In this document: positions 10,505 to 19,216 of the stretch, one piece after another
How the letters are laid out: each line of letters starts with the position of its first letter
How positions within the stretch are numbered: position 1 is the first letter of the stretch
Assembly (NCBI GenBank): GCA_016871725.1
Contig: VHCL01000013.1
Location: 1 to 40,534, forward strand
Length of the DNA: 40,534 nt
Direction of reading: 5' to 3'
Origin: Verrucomicrobiota bacterium
GTDB lineage: Bacteria; Verrucomicrobiota; Verrucomicrobiia; Opitutales; UBA953
Position numbers and translations under genes: made by a program
Notes under the pieces: model-generated
The model's database searches: none
Told to the model about the DNA's origin: nothing
What the model saw: the letters and a program-made list of their open reading frames with translations, nothing else

Positions 10505-12088
10505 ATGACCCCGCCCCTCCACCCCCTCCCCGGGTCGGCACGGTTTGATCGGCGCGCCTTCGTGACCGCAGGCGCGGCGTGGCTGTCCGTAGCGGCGCTG
10601 TCTTCGCAGGGCGTCTTCGGTCGTCCTTTGCTCGCCGCGAAGCCGGCGGCTTATCCTTTCACCCTCGGGGTGGCCTCGGGCGACCCGGCTCCCGACGGGT
10701 TCGTGATCTGGACTCGCCTGGCGCCGCGTCCCTTCGAGCCTGACGGCGGCATGCCGCCCGAGCCCGTCGAGGTGTCCTGGGAGGTCTCCGCCGACGAGAA
10801 ATTCACGCAGGTCGTCCGCAAGGGCGTCCAGGTCGCCACGCCGGAGTGGGGCCACTCGGTCCACGTCGAGATCGCAGGCCTCGCGCCCGACCGCTGGTAT
10901 TGGTACCGCTTCACGCTCGGCGGCGACGCGAGTCCGGCCGGCCGTTCCCGCACCTTCCCCCGGCGCGAGGCCGACGCGGGCAAGCTGCGCTTCGCGGTGG
11001 CCTCCTGCCAGCACTTCGAGCAGGGGCTCTTCACGGCCTATGAGCACATGGCCCGCGAGGAGCTCGACGCGGTGGTCTTCCTCGGCGACTACATCTACGA
11101 ATACAAGGGGCAGGACAAGAAGGCGCGGAAGCATCTCGGCGGCGAGATCATGACCTTGGGCGACTATCGCGTGCGCTACGCCCAGTACCGCGGGGACGCC
11201 GCGCTGGCCGCCATGCATGCGGGCGTGCCGTGGATCCTGACCTGGGATGACCACGAGTTCGACAACAACTGCGCCGGCGACATCTCGGAAGAGAAGGGCG
11301 TGGACCGGGAGGCCTTCCTCCGCCGGCGCGCCGCCGCCTACCAGGCCTATTACGAGCACATGCCGCTCCGGCGCGCCGCCCTGCCGAAGGGTCCGGACAT
11401 GAAGCTCTATCGCCGTGTCCCGTTCGGGCGTCTCGCCGACTTCTTCGTCCTGGATACCCGGCAATACCGGACCGACCAGCCGTTGGGCGACGGCCATCAC
11501 CCGAACCACCCCGATCAGCTCGACCCGGCCGGCACCTTGCTCGGCAAGGAGCAGCGCGAGTGGCTCTTCCGCGGCCTCACGGGTTCGCCCTCCCGCTGGA
11601 ACGTCCTGGCCCAGCAGATCATGGTGGGACACGTCGACCGCAAGGCCGGGCCCGCCGAGGCCTTCGAGATGGACCAGTGGCCGGGCTACGAGTTCGAGCG
11701 CCGCAATCTGCTCCGCCATTTCCGCGACGCCAAGGTGCGCAATCCCGTCGTGCTGACCGGCGACATCCACACCAACTGGGCGAACGAGCTCGGGCTGGAC
11801 TTCGAGCGGCCCGAGGAGGGTTCGGTCGGCGTCGAATTCGTCGGGACGTCGATCTCTTCCGGCGGCGACGGCACGCTCGCGCCCAAGACCCTGGCGGACA
11901 CCTACCGCGAGAATCCGTTCGTGAAGTTCCATAGCGCCGAACGCGGGTACCTCGTCTGCGAGGTGACGCCGAAGGCCTGGCGCACCGATTACCGCGCCGT
12001 CCCGTTCGTCACCAAGCCCGGCGCGCCCGTGCTCACCCGCGCGACCTTCACCGTCGAAGACGGCGCCCCCGTCCTCCGCCGAGGCTGA
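10505..12088 (+). CDS. phoD: PhoD-family alkaline phosphatase/phosphodiesterase, Tat-exported
   Basis: A 527-residue metallophosphoesterase of the PhoD family, which by family knowledge releases phosphate from mono- and diesters outside the cytoplasm using Fe3+ and Ca2+. The N-terminus FDRRAFVTAGAAW (14-26) is a twin-arginine export signal. A fibronectin-like PhoD N-terminal domain with the family's YPFTLGVASGDP opening (50-61) is followed by catalytic-domain motifs in order: ASCQHFEQG (166-174), LGDYIYEY (193-200), WDDHEFDNN (247-255), DTRQYR (317-322), LTGDIHTNW (417-425) and EFVGTSISSGG (444-454). The expected metal ligands Cys168, Asp195, Tyr198, Asp420 and His422 are all present. TAAGG lies just upstream of the ATG. 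The next phosphoesterase gene starts 10 nt after the stop, so the two are probably co-transcribed. No pho box was recognised. Confidence 0.93.
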   Translation: MTPPLHPLPGSARFDRRAFVTAGAAWLSVAALSSQGVFGRPLLAAKPAAYPFTLGVASGDPAPDGFVIWTRLAPRPFEPDGGMPPEPVEVSWEVSADEKFTQVVRKGVQVATPEWGHSVHVEIAGLAPDRWYWYRFTLGGDASPAGRSRTFPRREADAGKLRFAVASCQHFEQGLFTAYEHMAREELDAVVFLGDYIYEYKGQDKKARKHLGGEIMTLGDYRVRYAQYRGDAALAAMHAGVPWILTWDDHEFDNNCAGDISEEKGVDREAFLRRRAAAYQAYYEHMPLRRAALPKGPDMKLYRRVPFGRLADFFVLDTRQYRTDQPLGDGHHPNHPDQLDPAGTLLGKEQREWLFRGLTGSPSRWNVLAQQIMVGHVDRKAGPAEAFEMDQWPGYEFERRNLLRHFRDAKVRNPVVLTGDIHTNWANELGLDFERPEEGSVGVEFVGTSISSGGDGTLAPKTLADTYRENPFVKFHSAERGYLVCEVTPKAWRTDYRAVPFVTKPGAPVLTRATFTVEDGAPVLRRG

Positions 12089-12098
12089 CCCTGCTTTC

Positions 12099-13157
12099 AT
12101 GATCATGCGCCCGCTCCGCCCCCTCCTCGCCTCGCTCCTCGCCTTGGTCTCGCTGACCGCGGCGGAAGCCGCCCGCGACCTGACCTTCTACCTGGTCTCC
12201 GACGTCCACGTCGGCATGGACTACCGCAAGACGACGCCGCCGTTCGGCGCCGACGCCTTCAACGCCCACGTCGCCAAGACCTTGGAAGTCCTAGGCGAGG
12301 TCCCCGGCACGCCGTGGCCGGCCGAAGGCCCCGTCGCCGAGGCCATGAAAGGGAAGGGACCCGTCCCGCGTCCCGCCGGCATGATCGTCGCCGGCGACCT
12401 CACCGAGGTCGGCAACGCGAAGCAGTGGCAGGAGTTCGACCGCCTCCTGCCCTGGCAGGGTTCGACTCCGGGCAAGTATCCGACCTACGCCCTCGCCGGT
12501 AATCACGACGGCGGCAGCGCCGGCCCGGTCCGCCAAGGGCTCCGCGAGCGCAACCGCGGGATGCTCGCCGCCGGTCTGGTCACGGTCCTTTCCGACGACG
12601 CGCTGCACTCCTATTGGGTCTGGCAGGGCGTGCACTTCATCAACGTCAACCTCTACCCCGGCGACGGCGCCAAGGAAGGCGCCAAGGAGACGTCGATGTG
12701 GAATCCCGAGGGCAGCCTGTCGTTCCTGAAGGCCCGCCTCGCGAAGATCGGCGCGACCGAGCCCGTCGTGATCGCGACCCATCTGGACTTCAGCGCCCGC
12801 AGCACCTGGTGGGATCAGCCGAAGCGCAAGGCTTTCTACGAGGCCATCAAGGGCCATCACATCATCGCGCTCCTGCACGGCCATACGCACGACATCACCC
12901 GCCTGCGGTTCCCGGAAGACAAGGATTACGCCGACTTCGGCGGCACGGGTCCGCGCTTCGATTGCTTCTCCGCCGGCGCGTTCAAGCCCGACGCCAAGGA
13001 CGGCAAGCCTTTCCCCGGCCCGCGCTATCCCTGCGAGTGCTACGTGTTCCGCATCGTGGACGACGTCCTCGTCGCCGCGCATTACACCGCCGAACCCGGC
13101 GGCTGGAATACCAGCAAGCACGCCCCGCAGCTGACGTTCGTGAAGAAGATCAAGTGA
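12099..13157 (+). CDS. secreted calcineurin-like metallophosphoesterase
   Basis: A 352-residue protein with a Sec-type signal (MIMRPLRPLLASLLALVSLTAAEA) followed by a calcineurin-like phosphoesterase core: SDVHVG near residue 35 (metal-binding DxH), VAGDLTE (GD), LAGNHDGG (GNHD), ATHLDFS and LHGHTHD (GHxH). All five blocks of the metallophosphoesterase fold are intact, so an active binuclear-metal enzyme is expected. The architecture resembles single-domain secreted phosphodiesterases; the substrate cannot be read from the sequence. It begins 10 nt after the phoD-like stop and probably forms a phosphate-scavenging pair with it. An ATG two codons downstream (12105) is an alternative start; no clear Shine-Dalgarno sequence separates the two. 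Confidence 0.88.
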   Translation: MIMRPLRPLLASLLALVSLTAAEAARDLTFYLVSDVHVGMDYRKTTPPFGADAFNAHVAKTLEVLGEVPGTPWPAEGPVAEAMKGKGPVPRPAGMIVAGDLTEVGNAKQWQEFDRLLPWQGSTPGKYPTYALAGNHDGGSAGPVRQGLRERNRGMLAAGLVTVLSDDALHSYWVWQGVHFINVNLYPGDGAKEGAKETSMWNPEGSLSFLKARLAKIGATEPVVIATHLDFSARSTWWDQPKRKAFYEAIKGHHIIALLHGHTHDITRLRFPEDKDYADFGGTGPRFDCFSAGAFKPDAKDGKPFPGPRYPCECYVFRIVDDVLVAAHYTAEPGGWNTSKHAPQLTFVKKIK

Positions 13158-13564
13158 AGTAGGGGTTGGCGGTAAGCGGTTGGCGGTTGGGAATACAAAC
13201 GCGTAAAGGGGAATCGGAGACCGGATGATTTGCTGGGGTCCCCTTTTTCAGGTCTCGGCCGTCGGGTGTCTGGTGCAGGTTCAGAGCCGCGATTAATCGA
13301 TACAGCCCTCTGTCATCCGTCATCGACTCAGTGCTCAATTCAGCATCGCTATGTCGTGACGCGGTCCCGACCCTACCCAGCGCGGCGGAGCCGCGAGGTG
13401 GAAGCGGTTAGCGGTTGGCGGCTGGGAACACAGCCAAGGCAGCTAGGGCAGCACGCGGTGCCGCCCCTGTCCCAAGACCAGCACTCCCCCTATACTCCAT
13501 ACTCGATACTCCATACTCTCGGTATCCGGCCCTCGAGTCCTCGTGTCCTCCTGTCCTCGTTTAC
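13158..13564. repeat. intergenic mosaic repeat region R2 (inverted order C-E-F-D-C-B-A)
   Basis: Lies between converging genes and holds no gene. Module map: C 13159-13198; E 13203-13285; F 13295-13345; D (TCGTGACGCGGTCCCGAC) 13350-13372, followed by a GCGCGGCGGAGCCGCG palindrome; C 13401-13442; B 13446-13466 (imperfect hairpin, one A.C mismatch); A 13488-13520 as TACTCCATACTCGATACTCC. This is close to the reverse complement of the order seen in regions R4-R7, showing that the composite can sit in either orientation. Confidence 0.85.
13446..13466. repeat. B-type hairpin, imperfect copy
   Basis: Arms GGGCAGCAC and GTGCCGCCC around loop GCG. One position is mispaired relative to the perfect copies at 18792, 20219, 21312 and 23486. 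Confidence 0.7.
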
Positions 13565-16189
13565 CTACTTCACCTTCGCCCTCCGCCACACCTGCTTGTC
13601 GGGGGTGACGAGGATGACTTCGAGGTTCTCGCGTTCGGCGAGAAGCTTGGCGGCTTCGAACCCGACGGCCATTAGCGCGGTCGACCAGGCGTCGGCCTGC
13701 ACGCAGTCCGGATGGAAGACCGCCGCGAGTTCGAGCGTGGTCGCGATCGGTTCCCCGGTCTTCGGCGAGAGGATGTGCGAGGCGGGCTTTCCGGCGGCCG
13801 CCTTGCGCGCGCGGTACAGGCCGGAGACGCCCAGGGCGCGGTCGGTGAGCACGACGGTCTCCATGGTCATCCGTGGCTGGAAGGGGTCCTCCAGTCCGAC
13901 GCGCCAGGTGCCGGCCGCGAGGATCTCGCCGCCGACCTCGATGAGGAATTCCTCGAGGCCTTCGCGTCGGAGGATCCGCGCGGCGCGGTCCGCCGCGTAG
14001 CCTTGCAGCAACGACCCCAGGTCGAGGCTCAGCTTTTCGTGCTGCTTGGCGAGCGTCAGGTTGGCCTTGTCCAAGGTCAGTTTCCGCCAGCCCACCTGCG
14101 GAAGCGTCGCCAGGATCTGCGCCGGCGTGGGCGTCGGGCGCTGGCCGTCGGGTCCGTAGCCCCAGAGCGACGTGAGCGGAGCCACCGTCAGGTCGAAGCC
14201 CCCGTCGGTGGCGCGGCTGAGCGCGAGCCCGAGTTCCGTCAGCTCGGCGAGTTCGGGCGTGATGCCGAAGGGCTGCGTCGATTCGAGCTGATTGAAATCC
14301 GCCGTCGCCGAGGAGGCGCGCCAATGCGAGAGCGAGAACTCCACGCGGTTCATCTCGGCCTCGAGCTCGCGCTTGAGCAGCTCGGCGTCGACTTGGTCGC
14401 CGCGCACCTTGACCGTCCACGTCGTCCCGAAGGCAGCGCCGTGGAGTTCGGTGACCGGCCGGCGGGCGGAGGCTTCGGCCGGCGCGGCGGCCGCGGCGTC
14501 GGCGCCGGGGAAGTAGGCGATGGCGGCGCCGACGGCGAGGACCGCGGCGGCGACCGTATCCCGCCGCGCCCAGGACTCCTCGGCGCTGCTCGTGCGCACG
14601 AACTTCAGGAGCGCGCCGGTCGGGCAGCCGTACTTGCAGTAGGCCTGGGGGACGAAGACCGAGGCCACCAGGCCGGCGATGGCCAGTGCGAGGGGCACGG
14701 CCACGGCGGTGCCCAGAATCCAGGCGTCGAAAGGCTCGGCTTCGCCCAAGGACCAGCGGGGCCAGGCCAAGGCGGCCAGGAAGGCCCCGCCAAGGGCCAT
14801 GGCGGGCAGTTTGCCCAGCCAGCCATGCCAACGGGCGGGGACGGCCACATGAAGGCGCCGGAAGCCTCCTAGGAGCTCTTGGGCGGCCCCGTGGGGGCAG
14901 ATCTGGTGGCAGTACGTCTGCCGCCGGGCGGCCCAAGGGATGAGCAGGGCCACGGCCGCCAGAGCCAGGAGGGCGGGGGCGGTACCCCAGGGCACCCCGT
15001 GGCGGGCCCAACCGGCGAACAGGGAAAGGGAAAGCAGCTGCCCGAGCCAGAGGCCGAGGCCGCCGACCAGCAGCAGCTGCCAGAGCCGCCGGACCCACGG
15101 GCGCGCGTGCAGCGCCGTGAAGGTCATCAGCAGCGCGCCCAGGATGAAGGCTCCGAGGGCGACTGATTTCCAGAAACGCATGGCCGCCTCGCGTTCGCGC
15201 CGGCCGCCGTGCCGGTCGTCGGCGAAGCGCGTCTGCAGGCCCTTCGCGATGGCGTAGCTCGTGAGCGTCGCGCCGGCGACCGTGTCGAGCTCGGCCTTGC
15301 GGAAGTCGAATTCGGCCCACTCCCGTGTGTTCCATTGGGTGAGCTTCGAGAGGTAGGTGCGGCCCTGCGGGTCCGGCTCCTCGTCTTGGATCCGGCTGAC
15401 ATAGTCGGCGGTGTCGTAGGTCGAGCGCAGGACGACCTTGCGGAGGCGCAGGGCGTCGGTCTCGAGCGCGATGAGCGTCTCGCTCGGGCCGGCGTAGCCG
15501 GGGACCTCGTCGGCCGACGGCGAGGAGCGCACCACGTAGCCGAGGTGCGCCCGGTTGGCGCCGCGCACGAGGTTCCAGCCGAGGCGCGGGACGTTGGGTT
15601 CGAAGCCCGTCGCGTCCGGGAAGCCCGCCGCCTGGACTTCCATGAGGGTGAGCGGCAAGGGGAAGCGCAGGGAGACGTAGTTACCGGACAACCGCTGCTG
15701 GATCGACTCGGCGATCGCGTAGGCCGTGAGCGTCGAGCCGGCGTAGCCGTCGAGCTTCGGGGCGGGCTGCGCGGACGGCCGCCAGGACTTGAAGGAATCG
15801 TCGAACGCGTTCGAGCGGCGCAGCTGCTCGACGTGTTCCGGCGTGTCCTGGCTGGAGAGGACGCGGGTCCCGACGATCTGGTCGCGGAGGTCGAGCGCCA
15901 CGAGGACGTTGCTCGGCCCCGCGTAGCCGAGGATCGCGTCGGCGTCGGGCGAAGTGGTCAGGAGCCGCCCGAGGCGGTTGCCGGCCTGGTCCTCGACCAG
16001 GAGGGTCTGGCTCGGGCCCGACTTCAGGCGGCGCGCCTCCGGGAAGAAGGCCTTGGCGTCGGCCAGCCCGAGCCGCGCCAGCGCCGAATCCGTGACCGGG
16101 TTCGTGCGCTGCAGCAGCAGGGCGGCGAACAGCAACGCCCCGAGACGCCAGCCTCTGACCAGCCAGGCGCTGACGCGGGGCGTAAGCAT
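13565..16189 (-). CDS. fusion of two FMN-binding domains, NosR/NapH-like membrane domain and ApbE flavin transferase
   Basis: An 874-residue protein. Residues 11-27 form a membrane anchor. Two FMN_bind domains follow (~80-170 and ~215-322) with acceptor-type motifs DGYAGSTLTAYA (147-158) and DTVAGATLTSYA (302-313); Thr153 and Thr308 are the likely FMN-carrying residues. About six membrane helices lie between 341 and 560, with CHQICPHG (427-434) and CKYGCPTG (518-525), the paired CxxxCP motifs of NosR/NapH-type polyferredoxins. From ~580 to the end is ApbE (FAD:protein FMN transferase): GAAFGTTW, TDGGFDLTVAPL, LDLGSLLQGYAAD, EVGGEILAAG, SHILSPKTGEP, ADAWSTALMAVG. The usual KGY lysine is Gln here. 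Helix counting places both Cys motifs in the cytoplasm and the FMN and ApbE domains outside. The inferred role is self-flavinylating transmembrane electron transfer. It starts 3 nt after the FAD oxidoreductase gene. Confidence 0.88.
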   Translation of the reverse strand: MLTPRVSAWLVRGWRLGALLFAALLLQRTNPVTDSALARLGLADAKAFFPEARRLKSGPSQTLLVEDQAGNRLGRLLTTSPDADAILGYAGPSNVLVALDLRDQIVGTRVLSSQDTPEHVEQLRRSNAFDDSFKSWRPSAQPAPKLDGYAGSTLTAYAIAESIQQRLSGNYVSLRFPLPLTLMEVQAAGFPDATGFEPNVPRLGWNLVRGANRAHLGYVVRSSPSADEVPGYAGPSETLIALETDALRLRKVVLRSTYDTADYVSRIQDEEPDPQGRTYLSKLTQWNTREWAEFDFRKAELDTVAGATLTSYAIAKGLQTRFADDRHGGRREREAAMRFWKSVALGAFILGALLMTFTALHARPWVRRLWQLLLVGGLGLWLGQLLSLSLFAGWARHGVPWGTAPALLALAAVALLIPWAARRQTYCHQICPHGAAQELLGGFRRLHVAVPARWHGWLGKLPAMALGGAFLAALAWPRWSLGEAEPFDAWILGTAVAVPLALAIAGLVASVFVPQAYCKYGCPTGALLKFVRTSSAEESWARRDTVAAAVLAVGAAIAYFPGADAAAAAPAEASARRPVTELHGAAFGTTWTVKVRGDQVDAELLKRELEAEMNRVEFSLSHWRASSATADFNQLESTQPFGITPELAELTELGLALSRATDGGFDLTVAPLTSLWGYGPDGQRPTPTPAQILATLPQVGWRKLTLDKANLTLAKQHEKLSLDLGSLLQGYAADRAARILRREGLEEFLIEVGGEILAAGTWRVGLEDPFQPRMTMETVVLTDRALGVSGLYRARKAAAGKPASHILSPKTGEPIATTLELAAVFHPDCVQADAWSTALMAVGFEAAKLLAERENLEVILVTPDKQVWRRAKVK

Positions 16190-16192
16190 CGC

Positions 16193-18559
16193 TTACTCGG
16201 CGGGGACGAGCTGGAAGGCGTCGGCGTGCACGTTGCCCTTGGCGCCTTCGGTGGAGAGGACGAGGGTATGGGTGCCGGCCGCGAAGGTGAACTTGCCGAG
16301 GACGGCGGGCTTTTCGATCTCGCCGACCTTCTGGTTGAGGCGGAGCGCGACGGGCTTCTCGCCGTCGCGGTTGATCGTCAGGAGGGAGTTGCCCGAGCGG
16401 TTCTCGTGGCCTTCCCAGTAGCCGCGGATCTCATACTTGCCGGCGGTCTTCACTTCGAAGGCGTAGGTCGCGCGGTTGCCGGCGCCGGCGGCGTAGTGGT
16501 AGCCCGCGCCGAGGTGGCCGATGCCGTGGCCGGAGGTCCACTTGCCTTCCAGCTTCGCCTGGGCGTCGTCGACGACGATGCCGCCGAGCTTGGCCAGCTC
16601 CTGGAGTTCGTCGGCGCTGAGCTTGGTCGGCGCGCTCTTGTGCAGGTCGGCGTTCATCCGGCCCACGGGGAGTTCCTTGAAGTCGGCGATCGACGTGTCG
16701 AGGAAGAGGTCGGAGCGCAGGTCGCTGCGGCGCATGCGGCCGGGCTGTTCCATGAGCTTGATCAGCTCGGGCAGGTGCTTCTGGTAGACGCCGCGCGGGT
16801 CGGTGTTCTCGCGGACGGCGAGGTAGGCGGCCTTGCCGACGACTTCGCCCATCATCCCGATGGTGCGCATCACGCGCACGGTGCCGAGGGCCTCGTGCGT
16901 GACGGAGATGTGGCGGCCGGCGAAGAAGAGGTTGCTGATGTTCTTGGAGTAGAACAGGCGGTAGGGCAGGGGGTAGCCGTTGCGACGGTCGACGGCGGCG
17001 ATGTGCTTGCCGCTGGCGTCCACGTAGCCGAAGGCCGCGCGGGAGATGAACGGATTGTCCGGGAACTTCTTGGCGAACTGCTCCTTGGCGTAGTGGAGGT
17101 CGATGTCCCAGGTCGTGGGCACGCAGCCGTCCGGGAAGTCGGTGCGCTGGACGATGTTGTCCTTGTTCAGGATGATGTCGCCGTCGAAGAGGCGCGATTC
17201 GCGCGGGCCGCCGACGTGCGAGGCCCACTTGAGCTCGGAGAGGGCATACTTGTCCTTCTGCGGGCCGTTCTTGAGGGCGGAAAAGGCGCCGTACATGGCG
17301 CGGAAATTCCAGTCGCGGATATACTCGAGGTCCTTGATCGGATCCTGGTCGAAGCCGGATTCCCAGAACCACTCGGCCTTCATGAAGGGCTTGTCGTCGA
17401 GCTTGGACTTGGACTTCTGGAGGAGCGGGAAGTCGCCCATCTCGAGGGGCAGGGCCCACGGGGTGGCCGGCCAGGTCGAGGCCTGCGCTTCGTCCTGGTA
17501 GAACCACATGTTCGACATGCCCATGCGCTTGTTCGGCTCGACGCGGAAGGTCGCGCCGGCGTAGGCGCCCACCCAGCCGTGGCCGGTGGTGTCGGCCACG
17601 AACTTCGCGCGGAAGACCTTCTCGCGGCCGGTCTTGACGTCGATGGCCTTGACGGCGGCGATGCGGTCGCCGGCCATCACGACGCCGGTGGCGAAGTGGC
17701 CGAGGAAGAGGCTGATGTTCTTCTCCTTGCGGACGACCTGTTCCTTGAGCTCGTCGCCGAAGCTGTCGACGCGACCGGGGCTGTCGGGCGAGCGGTCGCC
17801 GATCTCCTCGATGATCTCGCCGAGGTGCGGATACTTGCCGCGGGTGGTGCCGCCCATCGCCCAGACGCCGATCTCGGAGCTGCCGTTGCCGCCGAGGACG
17901 AAACGGTCCTGGAGGAACGCGACCTTGAGGGACTGACGCGAAGCGGAGAGCGCGGCGCCGAGGCCGCCGTAGCCGCCGCCGACGACGACGAGGTCGAACT
18001 CACCCTGGTCTTCGGCGCCCTTGGGGCTGTTCCACCGCGAGCGGGCCGTGACGAGCGCGGCGCCTTCGGGCGGAACGAACGAGGCGTCCTTGCTGAAGAC
18101 GATGGCGTCGGCGCGACCGGCGAAACCGGTGAGATCATGCAGGGCGATCTTCACGTCGCCGGCGGGCAGGGTGACCTTGCCGCCTTCTTGCCAGTGCCAC
18201 TCGGCGCCTTTGGTGCCGAACTCGGCGGCGACCGGCTGGCCGTTGACGATCAGCTGGAAGCGGCCAGGGGTACCGGGGGCCTTCCAGTGGGCGACCCAAT
18301 CCTTGGTGCGCACCCAGACGCGGTATTCGCCCGCGGCGGGAATCCGCACGATGCCGGTGGCGTCGGCGACGGGCTTGCCGAGGCCGTGGGCCAGGAGGTA
18401 GGGCGAGCCGACGATGTTGGTGAAAGCCGTGTCGAGCTTCCAGCCGCCATGGGAGGCCAGGGATTCGGCTTCGACGAAGACGGTGTCGGCGGATTGCGCG
18501 CGGCCGGTGGCGGCGGCGAGCAGGGACAATCCAAGGAGGGAAAGGACGCGGGGGGACAT
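16193..18559 (-). CDS. exported FAD-dependent oxidoreductase with carbohydrate-binding-like flanking domains
   Basis: 788 residues from the ATG at 18559, chosen because it begins a Sec signal peptide (MSPRVLSLLGLSLLAAATGRAQS). The frame stays open for 145 codons further upstream, but that part is only intergenic repeat. Residues ~24-158 form a beta-rich, ligand-binding-like domain (FVEAESLASHGGW ... GEYRVWVRTKDW). The FAD domain starts at FDLVVVGGGYGGLGAALSAS (188-207, GGGYGG dinucleotide fold) and continues with FVLGGNGSSEIG, VADTTGHGWVGAYAGA (321-336) and NLFFAGRHISVTHEALGTVR (543-562), typical of the FAD_oxidored family found near polysaccharide-use genes. A second golvesin/CBM-like domain (~685-787, GKYEIRGYWEGHENRSGNS) closes it. 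The substrate is unknown. The next gene begins 3 nt after its TAA and encodes a membrane FMN/Fe-S/ApbE protein, a plausible electron partner. Confidence 0.87.
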   Translation of the reverse strand: MSPRVLSLLGLSLLAAATGRAQSADTVFVEAESLASHGGWKLDTAFTNIVGSPYLLAHGLGKPVADATGIVRIPAAGEYRVWVRTKDWVAHWKAPGTPGRFQLIVNGQPVAAEFGTKGAEWHWQEGGKVTLPAGDVKIALHDLTGFAGRADAIVFSKDASFVPPEGAALVTARSRWNSPKGAEDQGEFDLVVVGGGYGGLGAALSASRQSLKVAFLQDRFVLGGNGSSEIGVWAMGGTTRGKYPHLGEIIEEIGDRSPDSPGRVDSFGDELKEQVVRKEKNISLFLGHFATGVVMAGDRIAAVKAIDVKTGREKVFRAKFVADTTGHGWVGAYAGATFRVEPNKRMGMSNMWFYQDEAQASTWPATPWALPLEMGDFPLLQKSKSKLDDKPFMKAEWFWESGFDQDPIKDLEYIRDWNFRAMYGAFSALKNGPQKDKYALSELKWASHVGGPRESRLFDGDIILNKDNIVQRTDFPDGCVPTTWDIDLHYAKEQFAKKFPDNPFISRAAFGYVDASGKHIAAVDRRNGYPLPYRLFYSKNISNLFFAGRHISVTHEALGTVRVMRTIGMMGEVVGKAAYLAVRENTDPRGVYQKHLPELIKLMEQPGRMRRSDLRSDLFLDTSIADFKELPVGRMNADLHKSAPTKLSADELQELAKLGGIVVDDAQAKLEGKWTSGHGIGHLGAGYHYAAGAGNRATYAFEVKTAGKYEIRGYWEGHENRSGNSLLTINRDGEKPVALRLNQKVGEIEKPAVLGKFTFAAGTHTLVLSTEGAKGNVHADAFQLVPAE

Positions 18560-18791
18560 GGGGCTATTAGATGCCAAGGGGATGGGAGAGTTCCAGAGGA
18601 AAAGGGGTGGAAGAATGGGGGAGGGGCAGGGGTGGGGGTAGGTGATGCTGAGAGTGTCGAGTATGGAGTATCGAGTATCGGGGGAGTGCTTGGGGTAGGG
18701 ACGGCACTGGTGCTGCCCTAGCTGCCTGGGCTGTGTTCCCAACCGCCAACCGCTAACCGCTTCCACCTCGCGGCTCCGCCGCGCTGGGTAG

Positions 18792-18812
18792 GGGCAGCAC
18801 CGCGTGCTGCCC
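18792..18812. repeat. B-type hairpin, perfect copy
   Basis: Arms GGGCAGCAC and GTGCTGCCC, loop CGC, set in the flanking frame GTAG...; identical in arms and loop to the copies at 20219, 21312 and 23486. Confidence 0.85.
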
Positions 18813-19149
18813 AAGTTTGCCGCGGTTGACCACGGAGGGCTGAACGGAGGGCTGCGTTGACTTTGCACCACCCGCCACCTGCCACCCGGGGCCGCCACCT
18901 GCCACCTGAAACGGAGAGATGGCTGAATCGATGACGGATGACTGAGTCGATGACAGAGGAAAAAGGGGAGGGCCGAATGGATCAGGCCTACCACCTGAAA
19001 CGACTCGCCCGCTCAATGGGAAACCGGAGACCGGAATTAACGCTTCGGTCATATGTCCTCAGCTATCTATCCGGTTTCCCTGTGCTGCCCCCTTGAGTGC
19101 CGTGTTCCTCCGGTTTCCGGTCTCTCTTTGAGTGGCTGTCACGAGGTAG

Positions 19150-19171
19150 GGACGTGATCACTATCACGTCC
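19150..19171. repeat. variant hairpin with compensated arms
   Basis: Arms GGACGTGAT and ATCACGTCC, loop CACT, preceded by GAGGTAG like the B copies. Five of nine arm positions differ from B, yet all pairs are kept. Confidence 0.7.
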
Positions 19172-19195
19172 TCCCCTGGGGCTGAGGCGTGATTA

Positions 19196-19216
19196 GGACA
19201 GCACGTGGTGCTGTCC
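19196..19216. repeat. B-type hairpin with covarying pair
   Basis: Arms GGACAGCAC and GTGCTGTCC, loop GTG. Compared with the common B arms, a G-C pair is replaced by A-T, with both partners changed. Confidence 0.8.

Noticed and set aside
15209-18721. 1170-codon plus-strand open frame opposite the FAD oxidoreductase and FMN/ApbE genes
   Set aside because: The minus-strand proteins have unmistakable domains and signal peptides; the opposing frame has no motif and a composition typical of antisense GC-rich frames.
18560-18994. N-terminal extension of the FAD oxidoreductase (145 codons)
   Set aside because: It translates modules A, B, C, F and G, which recur in other gaps in different frames; the signal peptide at 18559 marks the real start.
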